Shown: positions 5,819 to 13,861 of the stretch, piece after piece | How the letters are laid out: each line of letters starts with the position of its first letter | Numbering within the stretch: position 1 is the stretch's first letter | NCBI GenBank assembly: GCA_039915085.1 | Contig: JBDSOC010000180.1 | Coordinates: 1 to 16,658 of the forward strand | From: JACMLD01 sp039915085 | Lineage (GTDB): Bacteria > Bacteroidota > Bacteroidia > Chitinophagales > Chitinophagaceae | Direction: 5' to 3' | Length of the DNA: 16,658 nt | Position numbers and translations under genes: made by a program | The notes under the pieces: generated by a model | What the model saw: only the letters and a program-made list of their open reading frames with translations | Database searches by the model: none | Told to the model about the DNA's origin: nothing

Positions 5819-7612
5819 ATGGGAACTACAACAGAAAAATCAAATGCATTAAAAGGTGGGGAATGGTTGGTAAAAGATAGTGCCGCATTTGATGCCTTCA
5901 TTCCGGAAGACTTCAATGAAGAGCAACAAATGGTAAAAGACATGTGCGCCTCTTTTCTTGATACCGAGGTATTGCCTGTAATTGAACGTATTGATAAACT
6001 GGAGCCAGGTTTAATGCCTGGCCTGGTACAAAAGGCCGGTGAACAAGGACTTCTCGGGGTCTCTATTCCTGAAAGCCTGGGCGGACTGGGAAAAGATTTT
6101 ATTACCTCTACACTGGTAAACGAAGCGCTGGGCGGCGGATTTTCTTTTTCTGTGGCCGTGGCGGCACATACCGGTATTGGCACCCTGCCAATTCTATATT
6201 TTGGTACCGAAGCGCAGAAACAAAAATATGTAACCAAACTGGCCAGCGGAGAATGGAAAGGTGCTTATGGTTTAACCGAACCCAATAGCGGCAGCGATGC
6301 ACTCGGCGCAAAAACGACCGCCAAACTGAGTGCTGATGGTAAATATTATTTGCTAAACGGACAAAAATGCTGGATTACCAATGGGGGTTTTGCAGATGTA
6401 TACACCGTATTTGCAAAAATTGACGGTGATAAATTTTCTGCGTTTATTGTTGAGCGTGGATTTGAAGGTTTTACCCGCGGCCCCGAAGAACATAAAATGG
6501 GTATCAAAGGATCTTCTACCGTTCAGCTATATTTCCAGGATTGTAAAGTGCCGGTAGAAAACTTACTGGGCGAAGCTGGGAAAGGTCATATCATAGCTTT
6601 TAATATTCTGAATATTGGCCGCTTAAAATTATGCGCCGCTGCAATGGGTGGTGCAAAAAGAGCAGCCACTACTTCCATTGAATATGCCAATACAAGGGAG
6701 CAATTCAAAACACCGATTGCTAATTTTGGGGCTATCAAAAGTAAGATAGCCGATATAGGAATAAAAATATGGGTTTGCGAAACTGCGCTGTACCGCACTG
6801 CCAAATGGATTGACGACAAAGAACATGAACTGATGGATGCGGGTAAACCTTTTTATGACGCTTTGCTGGGCGCCGCAGAAGAATACGCCATCGAATGCGC
6901 TATGCTGAAAGTATTTGGCAGTGAGATGCTGGATTTTGTAGTGGATGAAGGTGTGCAAATACATGGCGGAAATGGATTCAGTGATGAATACATTATTTCA
7001 AAAGCCTACCGCGACAGCCGCATTAACCGCATCTATGAAGGCACCAATGAAATTAACCGCCTGCTTACAGTAGACATGGTGCTGAAACGGGCCATGAAAG
7101 GAAGGCTTGATCTGATGGGTGCTGCCATGAGTGTGCAAAAAGAATTAATGGCAATACCGGATTTTGGAAGTGGTGATGATGCGCCTTTTACAAAAGAAAA
7201 AAAGGCCATTACCGGATTTAAGAAAGCTATCTTAATGACAGCAGGCGCAGCCGTTCAGAAATTAATGGCGAAGATGGAAGGCGAACAGGAAGTATTGATG
7301 AATATTGCCGATATGGCCATTGAAACATATAATGCAGAAAGCGCTTTATTGCGTGCAATGAAATTAACTGATAAGCGGGGCGAAGCTGCCTGCCAGTGGG
7401 AACTTGATATTACCAGGACCTATATCTATGATGCGGCGGATAAAATTAATAAGTTCGGAAAAGATGCTATTAATTCTTTTGCGGAAGGAGATGAACAACG
7501 TATGATGCTGCTGGGGTTAAAGCGCTTTACCAAAGTAGATGCATTTAACAGTAAAGAGGCCAGGAGAAGAATTGCCGCTAAATTGATAAGCGATAATAAA
7601 TACCCATTGTAA
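5819..7612 (+). CDS. Acyl-CoA dehydrogenase (long/very-long-chain type)
   Basis: An FAD flavoprotein of 597 residues that introduces the trans-2 double bond in fatty acyl-CoA, the first step of beta-oxidation. The length matches the large bacterial and VLCAD-like group, not the 380-residue short-chain type. The N-terminal helical domain is followed by the FAD/substrate signature GAYGLTEPNSGSDA (148-161) and WITNGG (185-190). The C-terminal helical domain includes NTREQFKTPIANFGAIKSKIADI (291-313) and QIHGGNGFSDEY (380-391). RIYEGTNEINR (404-414) carries the expected catalytic base Glu407. A C-terminal extension of about 170 residues would mediate dimerisation or membrane contact in this subgroup. 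The electron acceptor would be ETF. The gene follows a MarR regulator and ends before a tandem repeat and a strong hairpin. Confidence 0.92.
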   Translation: MGTTTEKSNALKGGEWLVKDSAAFDAFIPEDFNEEQQMVKDMCASFLDTEVLPVIERIDKLEPGLMPGLVQKAGEQGLLGVSIPESLGGLGKDFITSTLVNEALGGGFSFSVAVAAHTGIGTLPILYFGTEAQKQKYVTKLASGEWKGAYGLTEPNSGSDALGAKTTAKLSADGKYYLLNGQKCWITNGGFADVYTVFAKIDGDKFSAFIVERGFEGFTRGPEEHKMGIKGSSTVQLYFQDCKVPVENLLGEAGKGHIIAFNILNIGRLKLCAAAMGGAKRAATTSIEYANTREQFKTPIANFGAIKSKIADIGIKIWVCETALYRTAKWIDDKEHELMDAGKPFYDALLGAAEEYAIECAMLKVFGSEMLDFVVDEGVQIHGGNGFSDEYIISKAYRDSRINRIYEGTNEINRLLTVDMVLKRAMKGRLDLMGAAMSVQKELMAIPDFGSGDDAPFTKEKKAITGFKKAILMTAGAAVQKLMAKMEGEQEVLMNIADMAIETYNAESALLRAMKLTDKRGEAACQWELDITRTYIYDAADKINKFGKDAINSFAEGDEQRMMLLGLKRFTKVDAFNSKEARRRIAAKLISDNKYPL

Positions 7613-7628
7613 TAATTGCCTGAACCCG

Positions 7629-7658
7629 GATTTATAAGATTAACATGATTTATAAGAT
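7629..7658 (+). repeat. Tandem 18-nt repeat after the acyl-CoA dehydrogenase
   Basis: GATTTATAAGAT occurs at 7629-7640 and again at 7647-7658, a period of 18 nt, directly after the dehydrogenase stop. The surrounding 7613-7763 has no ORF and contains a weak later echo of the words TTGCCTG and ATCTG. It resembles a dispersed intergenic repeat, but no second locus is present in this window. Confidence 0.4.
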
Positions 7659-7763
7659 GTTGTGTTGATTTTTTCCTTTGTGAAAAAATTCATTTATCTG
7701 TGGCAAAAATTGCCTGGATTGAGGGGGATAGAAAATAATCTGCGAATCAACAGCAAAATTTTT

Positions 7764-7800
7764 AACACCCGGATGCTATTATGCATCCGGGTGTTTCATT
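7764..7800 (+). terminator. Strong rho-independent-type hairpin
   Basis: AACACCCGGATGC (7764-7776) and GCATCCGGGTGTT (7783-7795) form a perfect 13-bp stem with a 6-nt loop, followed by a T-rich tract. It would end the acyl-CoA dehydrogenase transcript. It also sits only 23 nt before the amidase start codon, so it may lie in that gene's leader. Confidence 0.75.
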
Positions 7801-7818
7801 TTATTTTATCTTCATCGA

Positions 7819-8994
7819 ATGAAGGCAATTTTAAACATAGTAGCCATATTGTTTTTTATTCACGCCACTGCGCAGGATACTGCCGCCAAATATTTTCTTG
7901 CCAGTACCAAAGGCAAACTTTCCTTCCTGGAATATGGCCTGGGCGATGACCGGCTCGGCGGCGCTAAAATGACTTATCTCGACAGCAATATTATTTTAAA
8001 AGTGATTGATTCATTTGGAATTGATTACAAGGTGCAACTTTCAAAATTTCATACTGCTTACATTGATAAGCAAAGTGTGCAGCGTTTGCCGGGCAAAAAA
8101 CCAATGCCTTATTACCTGACCAGCAGCTGGAAAGTATGGGGCGATTCTGCCTGTGATTATGTAAGTATTAATCTTGATGAAAAATTGCCTTATCGCAGCC
8201 AGCAGCAAATTAATCCTTCAAAAATAGTGGTGGATATTTTTGGTGCTGCCAGCAATACGAACTGGATTACCCAGTTAAAAACAACCAAAGAAATAAAGAA
8301 TGTTTATTATGAGCAAACTGAAGACGATGTATTCAGGGTTACTGTGGAATTAAAACATGCGCAGCATTGGGGGCACAGTATTTATTATGATACTACAGGC
8401 AAAAAACTTGTATTGCAAATAAAAAGACAACCTGCCGTTTTAGATATTAAGAAATTAAGGATTGCTGTTGATGCCGGCCATGGAGGAGATAACAGCGGCG
8501 CTTCCGGAGTTGCATCAAACGTGCTTGAAAAAGAATACACTTTAAAAATAGCCAAACAATTACAACTGCTTTTAAAAAAGGCAGGGGTTAAGAATGTATT
8601 TATGACAAGAACTAAGGATACCACACTTGATATGCCGCAACGCATACAAATGCTGAGGGACTATAACCCGGATTTGCTTATCAGTATACACCTTAATTCT
8701 GCAGGAATAGATTCTGTGAAGGGAACCAGTACCTATTACAGGTATATTGGTTACAGGCCTTTAACAACGGCTGTATTGAACCGGATGCTGAGTTTGGGGT
8801 TAAAAGAATATGGAAATGTAGGTAGTTTTAATTTTTCACTCAGTGGCCCTACTGCTTACCCGAATTGCCTGGTAGAAGTTGCATTTTTGAGCAACCGGGA
8901 AGATGAGAAAAAAATATTGGACCCAAAATTTCATAAAGCTGTGGCAGGAAAAATTTATCTTGGCATTCAGGACTGGTTAAAAGCTATTAAGTAA
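7819..8994 (+). CDS. N-acetylmuramoyl-L-alanine amidase (Amidase_3)
   Basis: A zinc hydrolase of 391 residues that cleaves the amide bond between MurNAc and L-Ala in peptidoglycan. A signal peptide lies at about residues 1-18 (MKAILNIVAILFFIHATA). An N-terminal beta-rich region (about 20-205) resembles the AMIN-type targeting domain, with RVTVELKHAQHW and KLVLQIKR strands. The catalytic domain begins LRIAVDAGHGGDNSGASG. Predicted zinc ligands are His221, Glu237 and His291 (SIHLN), and the catalytic Glu is Glu353 in CLVEVAFLSN. All key residues are present and the length is complete, so it should be active in cell separation or wall turnover. The ATG at 7819 gives the signal peptide. The Dabb gene follows 16 nt after the stop. 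Confidence 0.93.
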   Translation: MKAILNIVAILFFIHATAQDTAAKYFLASTKGKLSFLEYGLGDDRLGGAKMTYLDSNIILKVIDSFGIDYKVQLSKFHTAYIDKQSVQRLPGKKPMPYYLTSSWKVWGDSACDYVSINLDEKLPYRSQQQINPSKIVVDIFGAASNTNWITQLKTTKEIKNVYYEQTEDDVFRVTVELKHAQHWGHSIYYDTTGKKLVLQIKRQPAVLDIKKLRIAVDAGHGGDNSGASGVASNVLEKEYTLKIAKQLQLLLKKAGVKNVFMTRTKDTTLDMPQRIQMLRDYNPDLLISIHLNSAGIDSVKGTSTYYRYIGYRPLTTAVLNRMLSLGLKEYGNVGSFNFSLSGPTAYPNCLVEVAFLSNREDEKKILDPKFHKAVAGKIYLGIQDWLKAIK

Positions 8995-9010
8995 TATAAA
9001 AAAAGAGGAC

Positions 9011-9313
9011 ATGTTTATTCATCACGTTTATTTCTGGTTAAAAAATCCCGGTTCAGCAGAAGATTTAAAACAATTGAAAGAAGGTTTACAAAAACTCACT
9101 GTTGTTGAAACAATAGGTATGTACCAGATTGGAACACCTGCTGCTACCAACCGCGATGTAATTGAAAAATCCTATGCGGTATCATGGATGCTGATGTTCG
9201 ATAACATGGAAGACGAAGAAGTATATCAGCACCACCCGCTTCATTTAAAATTTGTAGAAACATGTTCACATTTATGGAGCAAAGTAATTGTGTACGATTC
9301 TGTAGATGAATAA
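9011..9313 (+). CDS. Dabb-domain (stress-responsive alpha/beta barrel) protein
   Basis: A 100-residue single-domain Dabb (ferredoxin-like) protein. The N-terminal strand IHHVYFWLK, the central strand YAVSWMLMFDNMEDEEVYQHHPLH with its paired histidines, and the closing KVIVYDSV strand match the family pattern and length. These proteins usually dimerise into a small barrel. Some members are cyclases or stress proteins, but most bacterial ones have no known substrate. The gene follows the amidase by 16 nt and overlaps the start of the next small ORF, so it probably belongs to the same transcript. Confidence 0.85.
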   Translation: MFIHHVYFWLKNPGSAEDLKQLKEGLQKLTVVETIGMYQIGTPAATNRDVIEKSYAVSWMLMFDNMEDEEVYQHHPLHLKFVETCSHLWSKVIVYDSVDE

Positions 9314-9496
9314 TGCATCTGTAAATGATATTGAATTATTGCGCATTGCGCTGGAAGTTGGCCGGCAATCGCAGCAAAATGATAGCCTGCCATATCCCGG
9401 TAAACGCATTGCGGATCATGACGGCATTAAAATAATTGTTGCCGTCCTTTGCTGAAAGAAGAAGCAAAGCAATTTTATAAAGATTTGCCAGCATAA
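9306..9496 (+). pseudogene. Small gene broken by a frameshift
   Basis: An ATG at 9306 overlaps the last 8 nt of the Dabb gene and opens a 49-codon frame that stops at 9453-9455. The shifted frame beginning at 9449-9452 continues smoothly as LLKEEAKQFYKDLPA to a TAA at 9494-9496, just before the next gene. Joined at the CTTTG (9447-9451), the product would be about 63 residues: an acidic helix (NDIELLRIALEVGRQSQQND), then PYPGKRIADHDGIKIIVAVL, then the shifted tail. One extra base in the TTT run would restore the frame. It may be a pseudogene, a real frameshift or a base-call error. The family was not recognised. Confidence 0.5.
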
Positions 9497-9501
9497 GTAT
9501 C

Positions 9502-9912
9502 ATGAAAGGTTATTTACTGAAAGAACAGCATTTTATTGCAGGAGAAGAAAGTTTGGTGGAAAGCAGTTCTTCTGAAAATAACTATGCAGTGGCATTTGAA
9601 GACGATGCCGAAACTGGCTACTTCTATGCCATTGAATTAAACAGAGAAACCGGTGAACAGCTGGTTTTAGATGCCGTACATATTTATGAGGTGGATGATA
9701 TAGAAGAAAATAAAAGAGCGGGCATCATAAAAATAATATGGTCAACAGACTGGCTCAGATGTGGTTTATTGATTAATAATTATTGCCATGCTGTATTTGA
9801 CTTCCCCAGCCATGGAGCTTATTGCCGGAATGAATTTCCACCACCAAATGGTATATGGACAAAAGGAGAACGCGCACTTACAGATGAAATGGTGGTTGAT
9901 TTTTTTAAATAA
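9502..9912 (+). CDS. Small cytosolic protein, probably DUF2251
   Basis: A 136-residue soluble protein with no signal peptide or membrane segment. It reads as mixed alpha/beta: AVAFEDDAETGYFYAIELN, LVLDAVHIYEV, IIKIIWSTDWLRCGLLINN, then HAVFDFPSHGAYCRNEFPPP and a C-terminal EMVVDFF helix. The W-S-x-D-W and C-R-x-x-F-P-P-P patterns recall DUF2251, a family of unknown function. That match is from memory and was not searched. It lies 5 nt after the frameshifted small gene and in the same direction as the amidase and Dabb genes, so it is probably the last gene of that run. The next gene converges on it. Confidence 0.65.
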   Translation: MKGYLLKEQHFIAGEESLVESSSSENNYAVAFEDDAETGYFYAIELNRETGEQLVLDAVHIYEVDDIEENKRAGIIKIIWSTDWLRCGLLINNYCHAVFDFPSHGAYCRNEFPPPNGIWTKGERALTDEMVVDFFK

Positions 9913-10012
9913 TAATTATCCTCAATTTATTTTTCATCCATCCTTCGGGAGTGAAGCATTGCCGTCGGTTAATTGCCATCCATTTTATTTCTATCATAAC
10001 CATCAGTGTTAA

Positions 10013-10747
10013 CTACTCAAGATTGGCTGCGGCTGCCCTGTCAACAAACCAATACAATTCTCCATCAATTGGTTTAATTACCTGCGATGGGTAGCTGTCC
10101 GGTTTATAGTCACCTTCTATAACTTGTTGTAAGGCTATAGCCTTGCCCGGTCCGGTAACCAAAAAAACTACACGCGCCGCCCTGTTTACAACAGGCGCTG
10201 TTAACGTTACACGGAACATATCCTGTTGTTTCAAAAACAATGACGTTGCCCATTTGTCTTCTACGTGCATAATGTGTGTACCGGGAAATAAGGAAAGCGT
10301 GTGACCGTCATCGCCCATACCCAGTATTACAAGATCAAAAGTAGGGGAGGCGGGTACTGCCGGCGGAAAGTATTCGTGTAAAATCTTTTCATATTCACCA
10401 GCAGCAACTTCAGGAATAATATTTTCAGTTCTCATTCTGTGTATTTGCGCCGCTGGTACCGGTACATGATCAAGCAAAGTATCAAAAGCCATTTTTGCAT
10501 TGTTGCGTTCATCGGTATATGGTACAAACCTTTCATCGCCCCAGAAAATATGCAGTTTGCTCCAGTCTATTTTTTCTTTATAGGGTGGTGCTGCCAGCAA
10601 TGTATTTAGTTTTTGCGGTGTACCACCACCAGATAAAACAAGGGTGAACCTGTCTTGTTTTTTTAGTGTTGCTACAATATAGTCAGTCATCCATTCTGCT
10701 ACTTCAACACTCAGTTCATCATTGTCTTTATAAATATACAGTTCCAT
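10013..10747 (-). CDS. pgl: 6-phosphogluconolactonase
   Basis: The second enzyme of the oxidative pentose phosphate pathway, which hydrolyses 6-phosphogluconolactone to 6-phosphogluconate. At 244 residues it has the usual size of the DevB/SOL type and is not the beta-propeller YbhE type. Family motifs are all present: LVLSGGGTPQKL (36-47), HIFWGDERFVPYTDERNN (66-83) and LVILGMGDDGHTLSLFPGT (139-157), the last carrying the glucosamine-6-phosphate isomerase-like active-site Asp and His. The ATG is at 10747. It follows zwf by 28 nt, so the two are almost certainly co-transcribed. It converges with the DUF2251-like gene across a 100-nt gap with no clear terminator. Confidence 0.95.
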   Translation of the reverse strand: MELYIYKDNDELSVEVAEWMTDYIVATLKKQDRFTLVLSGGGTPQKLNTLLAAPPYKEKIDWSKLHIFWGDERFVPYTDERNNAKMAFDTLLDHVPVPAAQIHRMRTENIIPEVAAGEYEKILHEYFPPAVPASPTFDLVILGMGDDGHTLSLFPGTHIMHVEDKWATSLFLKQQDMFRVTLTAPVVNRAARVVFLVTGPGKAIALQQVIEGDYKPDSYPSQVIKPIDGELYWFVDRAAAANLE

Positions 10748-10775
10748 ATATTTTATTTTCTACCGATCAGCCTGA

Positions 10776-12284
10776 TTATTTTGATGAAGATAATGTAATC
10801 CAGTTATGGCCGTCTCTTGCTATTAAAGCTTCTGCATCTTCTGGTCCCCAGCTGTCGGGCGCATAATTTGGAAAATCAATTGCCGTTCTGTTTTCCCATG
10901 TGTCAAGAATTGGCATCACAATTTTCCAGGCAGCTTCTACCTGGTCTGCACGCATAAATAAAGTAGCGTTTCCTTCCATTACATCCAGCAACAATGTCTC
11001 GTATGCTTCAGGTTCCTGGCCTTCATAAGAATCTTTATAGCTAAAGGCCATATCCACCGGGTCTAACGTAAGCGATTGACCGGGTTGTTTTGCCTGGAAG
11101 CGCAGGCGTATGTCCATCTCCGGCTGGATACTGATGGTAAGCCGGTTGGATCTCCATGTTTCAGCAGCCTCTGGTGGAAAAGCAAAATTGGGGGCGGCTT
11201 TAAACTGGATAGTTATGGTAGTGGATTTTTCATGCATGCGTTTGCCGGTGCGAACATAAAAGGGAACATCCTGCCAGCGCCAGTTATCAATATAGAATTT
11301 TACTGCGGCAAATGTATCGTTGGGCGATGCGGGCGCAACATTTTTTTCTTTACGGTATTCAGCTACTTTTTCGCCTTTCATCCATCCGTCTGAATATTGA
11401 CCGCGCACAGCATAATGCGGCACCTGTTCATTGGTTATCTTACGGATGGCGTGCAATACATCTACCTTTTTATTTCTTATTTCATTCGCATCAAAAGAAA
11501 CAGGTGCTTCCATGGCAATCATACACATCAGTTGCAAAATATGGTTCTGCACCATATCTCTTAATGCCCCCGAAGTTTCATAATAAGCCCCGCGTCCTTC
11601 CATTCCTACTGTTTCTGATGCGGTAATCTGTACATGTTCAATATAATTCCTGTTCCAGATAGGTTCAAACAATGCATTGGCAAAACGAAGCGCCAGTATA
11701 TTTTGTACCGTTTCTTTTCCAAGGTAATGATCAATGCGGTAAATCTGTTGCTCATCAAACATACCTGCCAGCAGTGAATTTAATTCGTGCGCACTTTTAA
11801 GATCATGGCCAAAAGGTTTTTCAACAACCACCCTTGTGCATTTGGTATCGGAACAAATATTCAGGGGCCCCAGTTTTTTAAGAATATCGGGTACCAGCCA
11901 TGGTGCCACGGCCATATAAAAAATTACATTGGGGTGCTCACCAAATTCTTTTTCTTTCGCTTTTACAACTTCTGCAATTTTCTGGTATTCTTCTTCTTTT
12001 TCAGCATCCATCTGCAAATAGGTAACATGCTGTGAAAAATCAGCCCATTTGCCATTCTGTTCATCCTTTCTGCGACTGAATTGTTTGATTCCATCCAGCA
12101 GGTGCTCCTGGTATTTTTCACCTGCATATTCCGTTCTGCCAATACCAACAATGCTGAATTTTTCAGGCATCCATTCGTCAATAAATAAATTGAATAAGGC
12201 TGGTGAGAGTTTCCTGTAATTTAAATCTCCGCTGCCACCAAAAATAAATAAAAGCGAAGCTGATGGTCTTTTATGATTTTGCAT
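10776..12284 (-). CDS. zwf: Glucose-6-phosphate 1-dehydrogenase
   Basis: Oxidises glucose 6-phosphate to 6-phosphogluconolactone and reduces NADP. At 502 residues it has the family length. The Rossmann signature is FIFGGSGDLNYRKLSPAL (13-30), with Gly in place of the usual Ala in GASGDL. Arg50 in VGIGRT lies at the usual NADP 2'-phosphate contact. EKPFG (155-159), DHYLGK (185-190, substrate phosphate site) and the catalytic His248 in VQNHILQ are intact. The ATG is at 12284. It sits between gnd and pgl. The 115-nt gap from gnd holds a heptamer repeat array instead of an obvious promoter. Confidence 0.96.
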   Translation of the reverse strand: MQNHKRPSASLLFIFGGSGDLNYRKLSPALFNLFIDEWMPEKFSIVGIGRTEYAGEKYQEHLLDGIKQFSRRKDEQNGKWADFSQHVTYLQMDAEKEEEYQKIAEVVKAKEKEFGEHPNVIFYMAVAPWLVPDILKKLGPLNICSDTKCTRVVVEKPFGHDLKSAHELNSLLAGMFDEQQIYRIDHYLGKETVQNILALRFANALFEPIWNRNYIEHVQITASETVGMEGRGAYYETSGALRDMVQNHILQLMCMIAMEAPVSFDANEIRNKKVDVLHAIRKITNEQVPHYAVRGQYSDGWMKGEKVAEYRKEKNVAPASPNDTFAAVKFYIDNWRWQDVPFYVRTGKRMHEKSTTITIQFKAAPNFAFPPEAAETWRSNRLTISIQPEMDIRLRFQAKQPGQSLTLDPVDMAFSYKDSYEGQEPEAYETLLLDVMEGNATLFMRADQVEAAWKIVMPILDTWENRTAIDFPNYAPDSWGPEDAEALIARDGHNWITLSSSK

Positions 12285-12317
12285 GATTGATAGAGTTCGA
12301 TTGATAAATTTTTTAAT

Positions 12318-12345
12318 CGTGAATCGTCAGACGTCAGGCGTGAGT
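12318..12345. repeat. Heptamer array between gnd and zwf
   Basis: Four consecutive 7-nt units on the plus strand read CGTGAAT, CGTCAGA, CGTCAGG and CGTGAGT, all fitting CGTSANN. In the minus reading these include TGACGTC and TGACGAT, close to the TGAGGTC units at 1344-1357. A further TGAGGTC lies at 12389-12395. The array lies inside the gnd-zwf transcription unit. Confidence 0.5.
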
Positions 12346-12399
12346 CACTATGGAAAAATGACGGACAAAAATACGCACGATGCACTCCTGAGGTCACGT

Positions 12400-13821
12400 T
12401 TAATGAGTCTGATGTCCCCATTCCGTGTGAAAAGTTCCCTCCATATCTGTACGCTGGTAGGTATGGGCGCCAAAATAATCGCGTTGCGCCTGTATTAAAT
12501 TTACCGGCATAACAGCGCTGGTATACGCTTCAAAATAACTTAATGCATTCATTAAAGCGCCAGCAGGTATTTTGCTTTGCAGGGAAGCTTTTAATACAGC
12601 CCTCAGGTTTTTTTCCTTTTTCTTTACCATTTTAGCAACAGCTTTATCTGCCAAAATGTTCGGTAGCTGTTTATTCTTTTTATAGGCTTTATAAAAAGTT
12701 TCCAGTAAACCGGAACGGATGATACAGCCACCTCTCCATATTTTCACCACATCATTCAGGGGTATTTGCATGTCCAGTTCTGTTGATGCACTGTGCAGCA
12801 TAGCCAGGCCCTGCGCATAACACATAAGGGTAGCGAAATAAAGTGCATCATGTACCTGTTTAATTACCACTTCTTTTTTGGAAGTAATAGGTTTAATGAC
12901 AGGTTTGTATAATTCAGCCGCCACCATGCGCTCTTCTTTAAATGAAGAGATATTGCGCATAGAAACCGCCATATCAATAACAGGTATTGGCACCGGTAAG
13001 TTCATGGCATCCTGCGATGTCCACTTGCCCGTTCCTTTTGAACCTGCTTTATCAAGAATCATATCTACAAGACGATTGCTGGTCTTGTCGTCCTGCTGTT
13101 TAAATATATCTGCAGTTATTTCAATAAGGAATGACTGCATTTCACCTTCGTTCCATTGCTTAAATACTTCATGCAGTTCATCATTGGTCAATCCAAGTCC
13201 GCGGTGCAGTATATCATAGCTCTCGCTGATAAGCTGCATAATAGCATATTCAATACCGTTATGAACCATTTTTACATAATGACCGGCGGCGCCTTTGCCC
13301 ATATATGCCACACAGGGTTCGTTGTTTACTTTGGCGGATACAGCTTCCAGCATCGGTTTAATATTGGGATATGCTTCTGCATCGCCACCCGGCATAATAC
13401 TGGGTCCCTTGCGTGCACCTTCTTCCCCGCCAGAAACACCCATTCCCATAAAATGAAGATTTTTTGCCTGCAAATACGCCACCCGGCGCAGCGTGTCGGT
13501 AAAATGAGAGTTGCCGCCATCAATAATAATATCACCAGGCTGTACAAAAGGCAACAGGCTTTCTATTACATCGTCTACTATTTTGCCTGCTGGCACCAGC
13601 ATCATAATTTTCCGTGGTGTTTCCAGCATTTCCACCATTTCTTTTAAAGTTCCTACGCCTTTAACCGTAGTACCCGCAGTGGCAGCAGCTTCCAGGGCCG
13701 TTGTTTTCTGGAGATCTTTATCAAAGCCAATAACTTTATAACCATGGTCGGCCATGTTCAGTAAAAAATTACGTCCCATTACGCCCAGACCAATCATTCC
13801 AAACTGGTAAGTAGTATTCAT
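12400..13821 (-). CDS. gnd: 6-phosphogluconate dehydrogenase (decarboxylating)
   Basis: Converts 6-phosphogluconate to ribulose 5-phosphate and CO2 while reducing NAD(P). At 473 residues it is the long dimeric form. Motifs are GLGVMG (11-16, dinucleotide site), DGGNSH (101-106), GMGVSGGEEGARKGPSIMPG (126-145) and KMVHNGIEYA (184-193), with catalytic Lys184 and Glu191. WRGGCIIRS and the C-terminal FGAHTYQRTDMEGTFHTEW follow. At the end of the second beta strand the protein reads FDKDLQKT, where NADP enzymes such as E. coli Gnd read FNRSREKT, so coenzyme preference may be altered. The final HQTH residues are encoded by repeat-like DNA. The start is the ATG at 13821. With zwf and pgl it completes the oxidative branch. 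Confidence 0.96.
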   Translation of the reverse strand: MNTTYQFGMIGLGVMGRNFLLNMADHGYKVIGFDKDLQKTTALEAAATAGTTVKGVGTLKEMVEMLETPRKIMMLVPAGKIVDDVIESLLPFVQPGDIIIDGGNSHFTDTLRRVAYLQAKNLHFMGMGVSGGEEGARKGPSIMPGGDAEAYPNIKPMLEAVSAKVNNEPCVAYMGKGAAGHYVKMVHNGIEYAIMQLISESYDILHRGLGLTNDELHEVFKQWNEGEMQSFLIEITADIFKQQDDKTSNRLVDMILDKAGSKGTGKWTSQDAMNLPVPIPVIDMAVSMRNISSFKEERMVAAELYKPVIKPITSKKEVVIKQVHDALYFATLMCYAQGLAMLHSASTELDMQIPLNDVVKIWRGGCIIRSGLLETFYKAYKKNKQLPNILADKAVAKMVKKKEKNLRAVLKASLQSKIPAGALMNALSYFEAYTSAVMPVNLIQAQRDYFGAHTYQRTDMEGTFHTEWGHQTH

Positions 13822-13861
13822 ATATTAAATATTATTAAGGAGGCGTAAAATTAGGTAATTA

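Noticed and set aside
9447..9453. Programmed -1 frameshift site
   Set aside because: CCTTTGC does not fit the X XXY YYZ slippery pattern and no downstream stem-loop is evident, so an indel is the simpler reading.
12318..12345. CRISPR-like repeat
   Set aside because: The units are 7 nt with no spacers and no cas genes nearby.
13844..13850. Perfect Shine-Dalgarno-like AAGGAGG
   Set aside because: It is on the plus strand with no start codon at suitable spacing. The neighbouring gnd gene is on the other strand.
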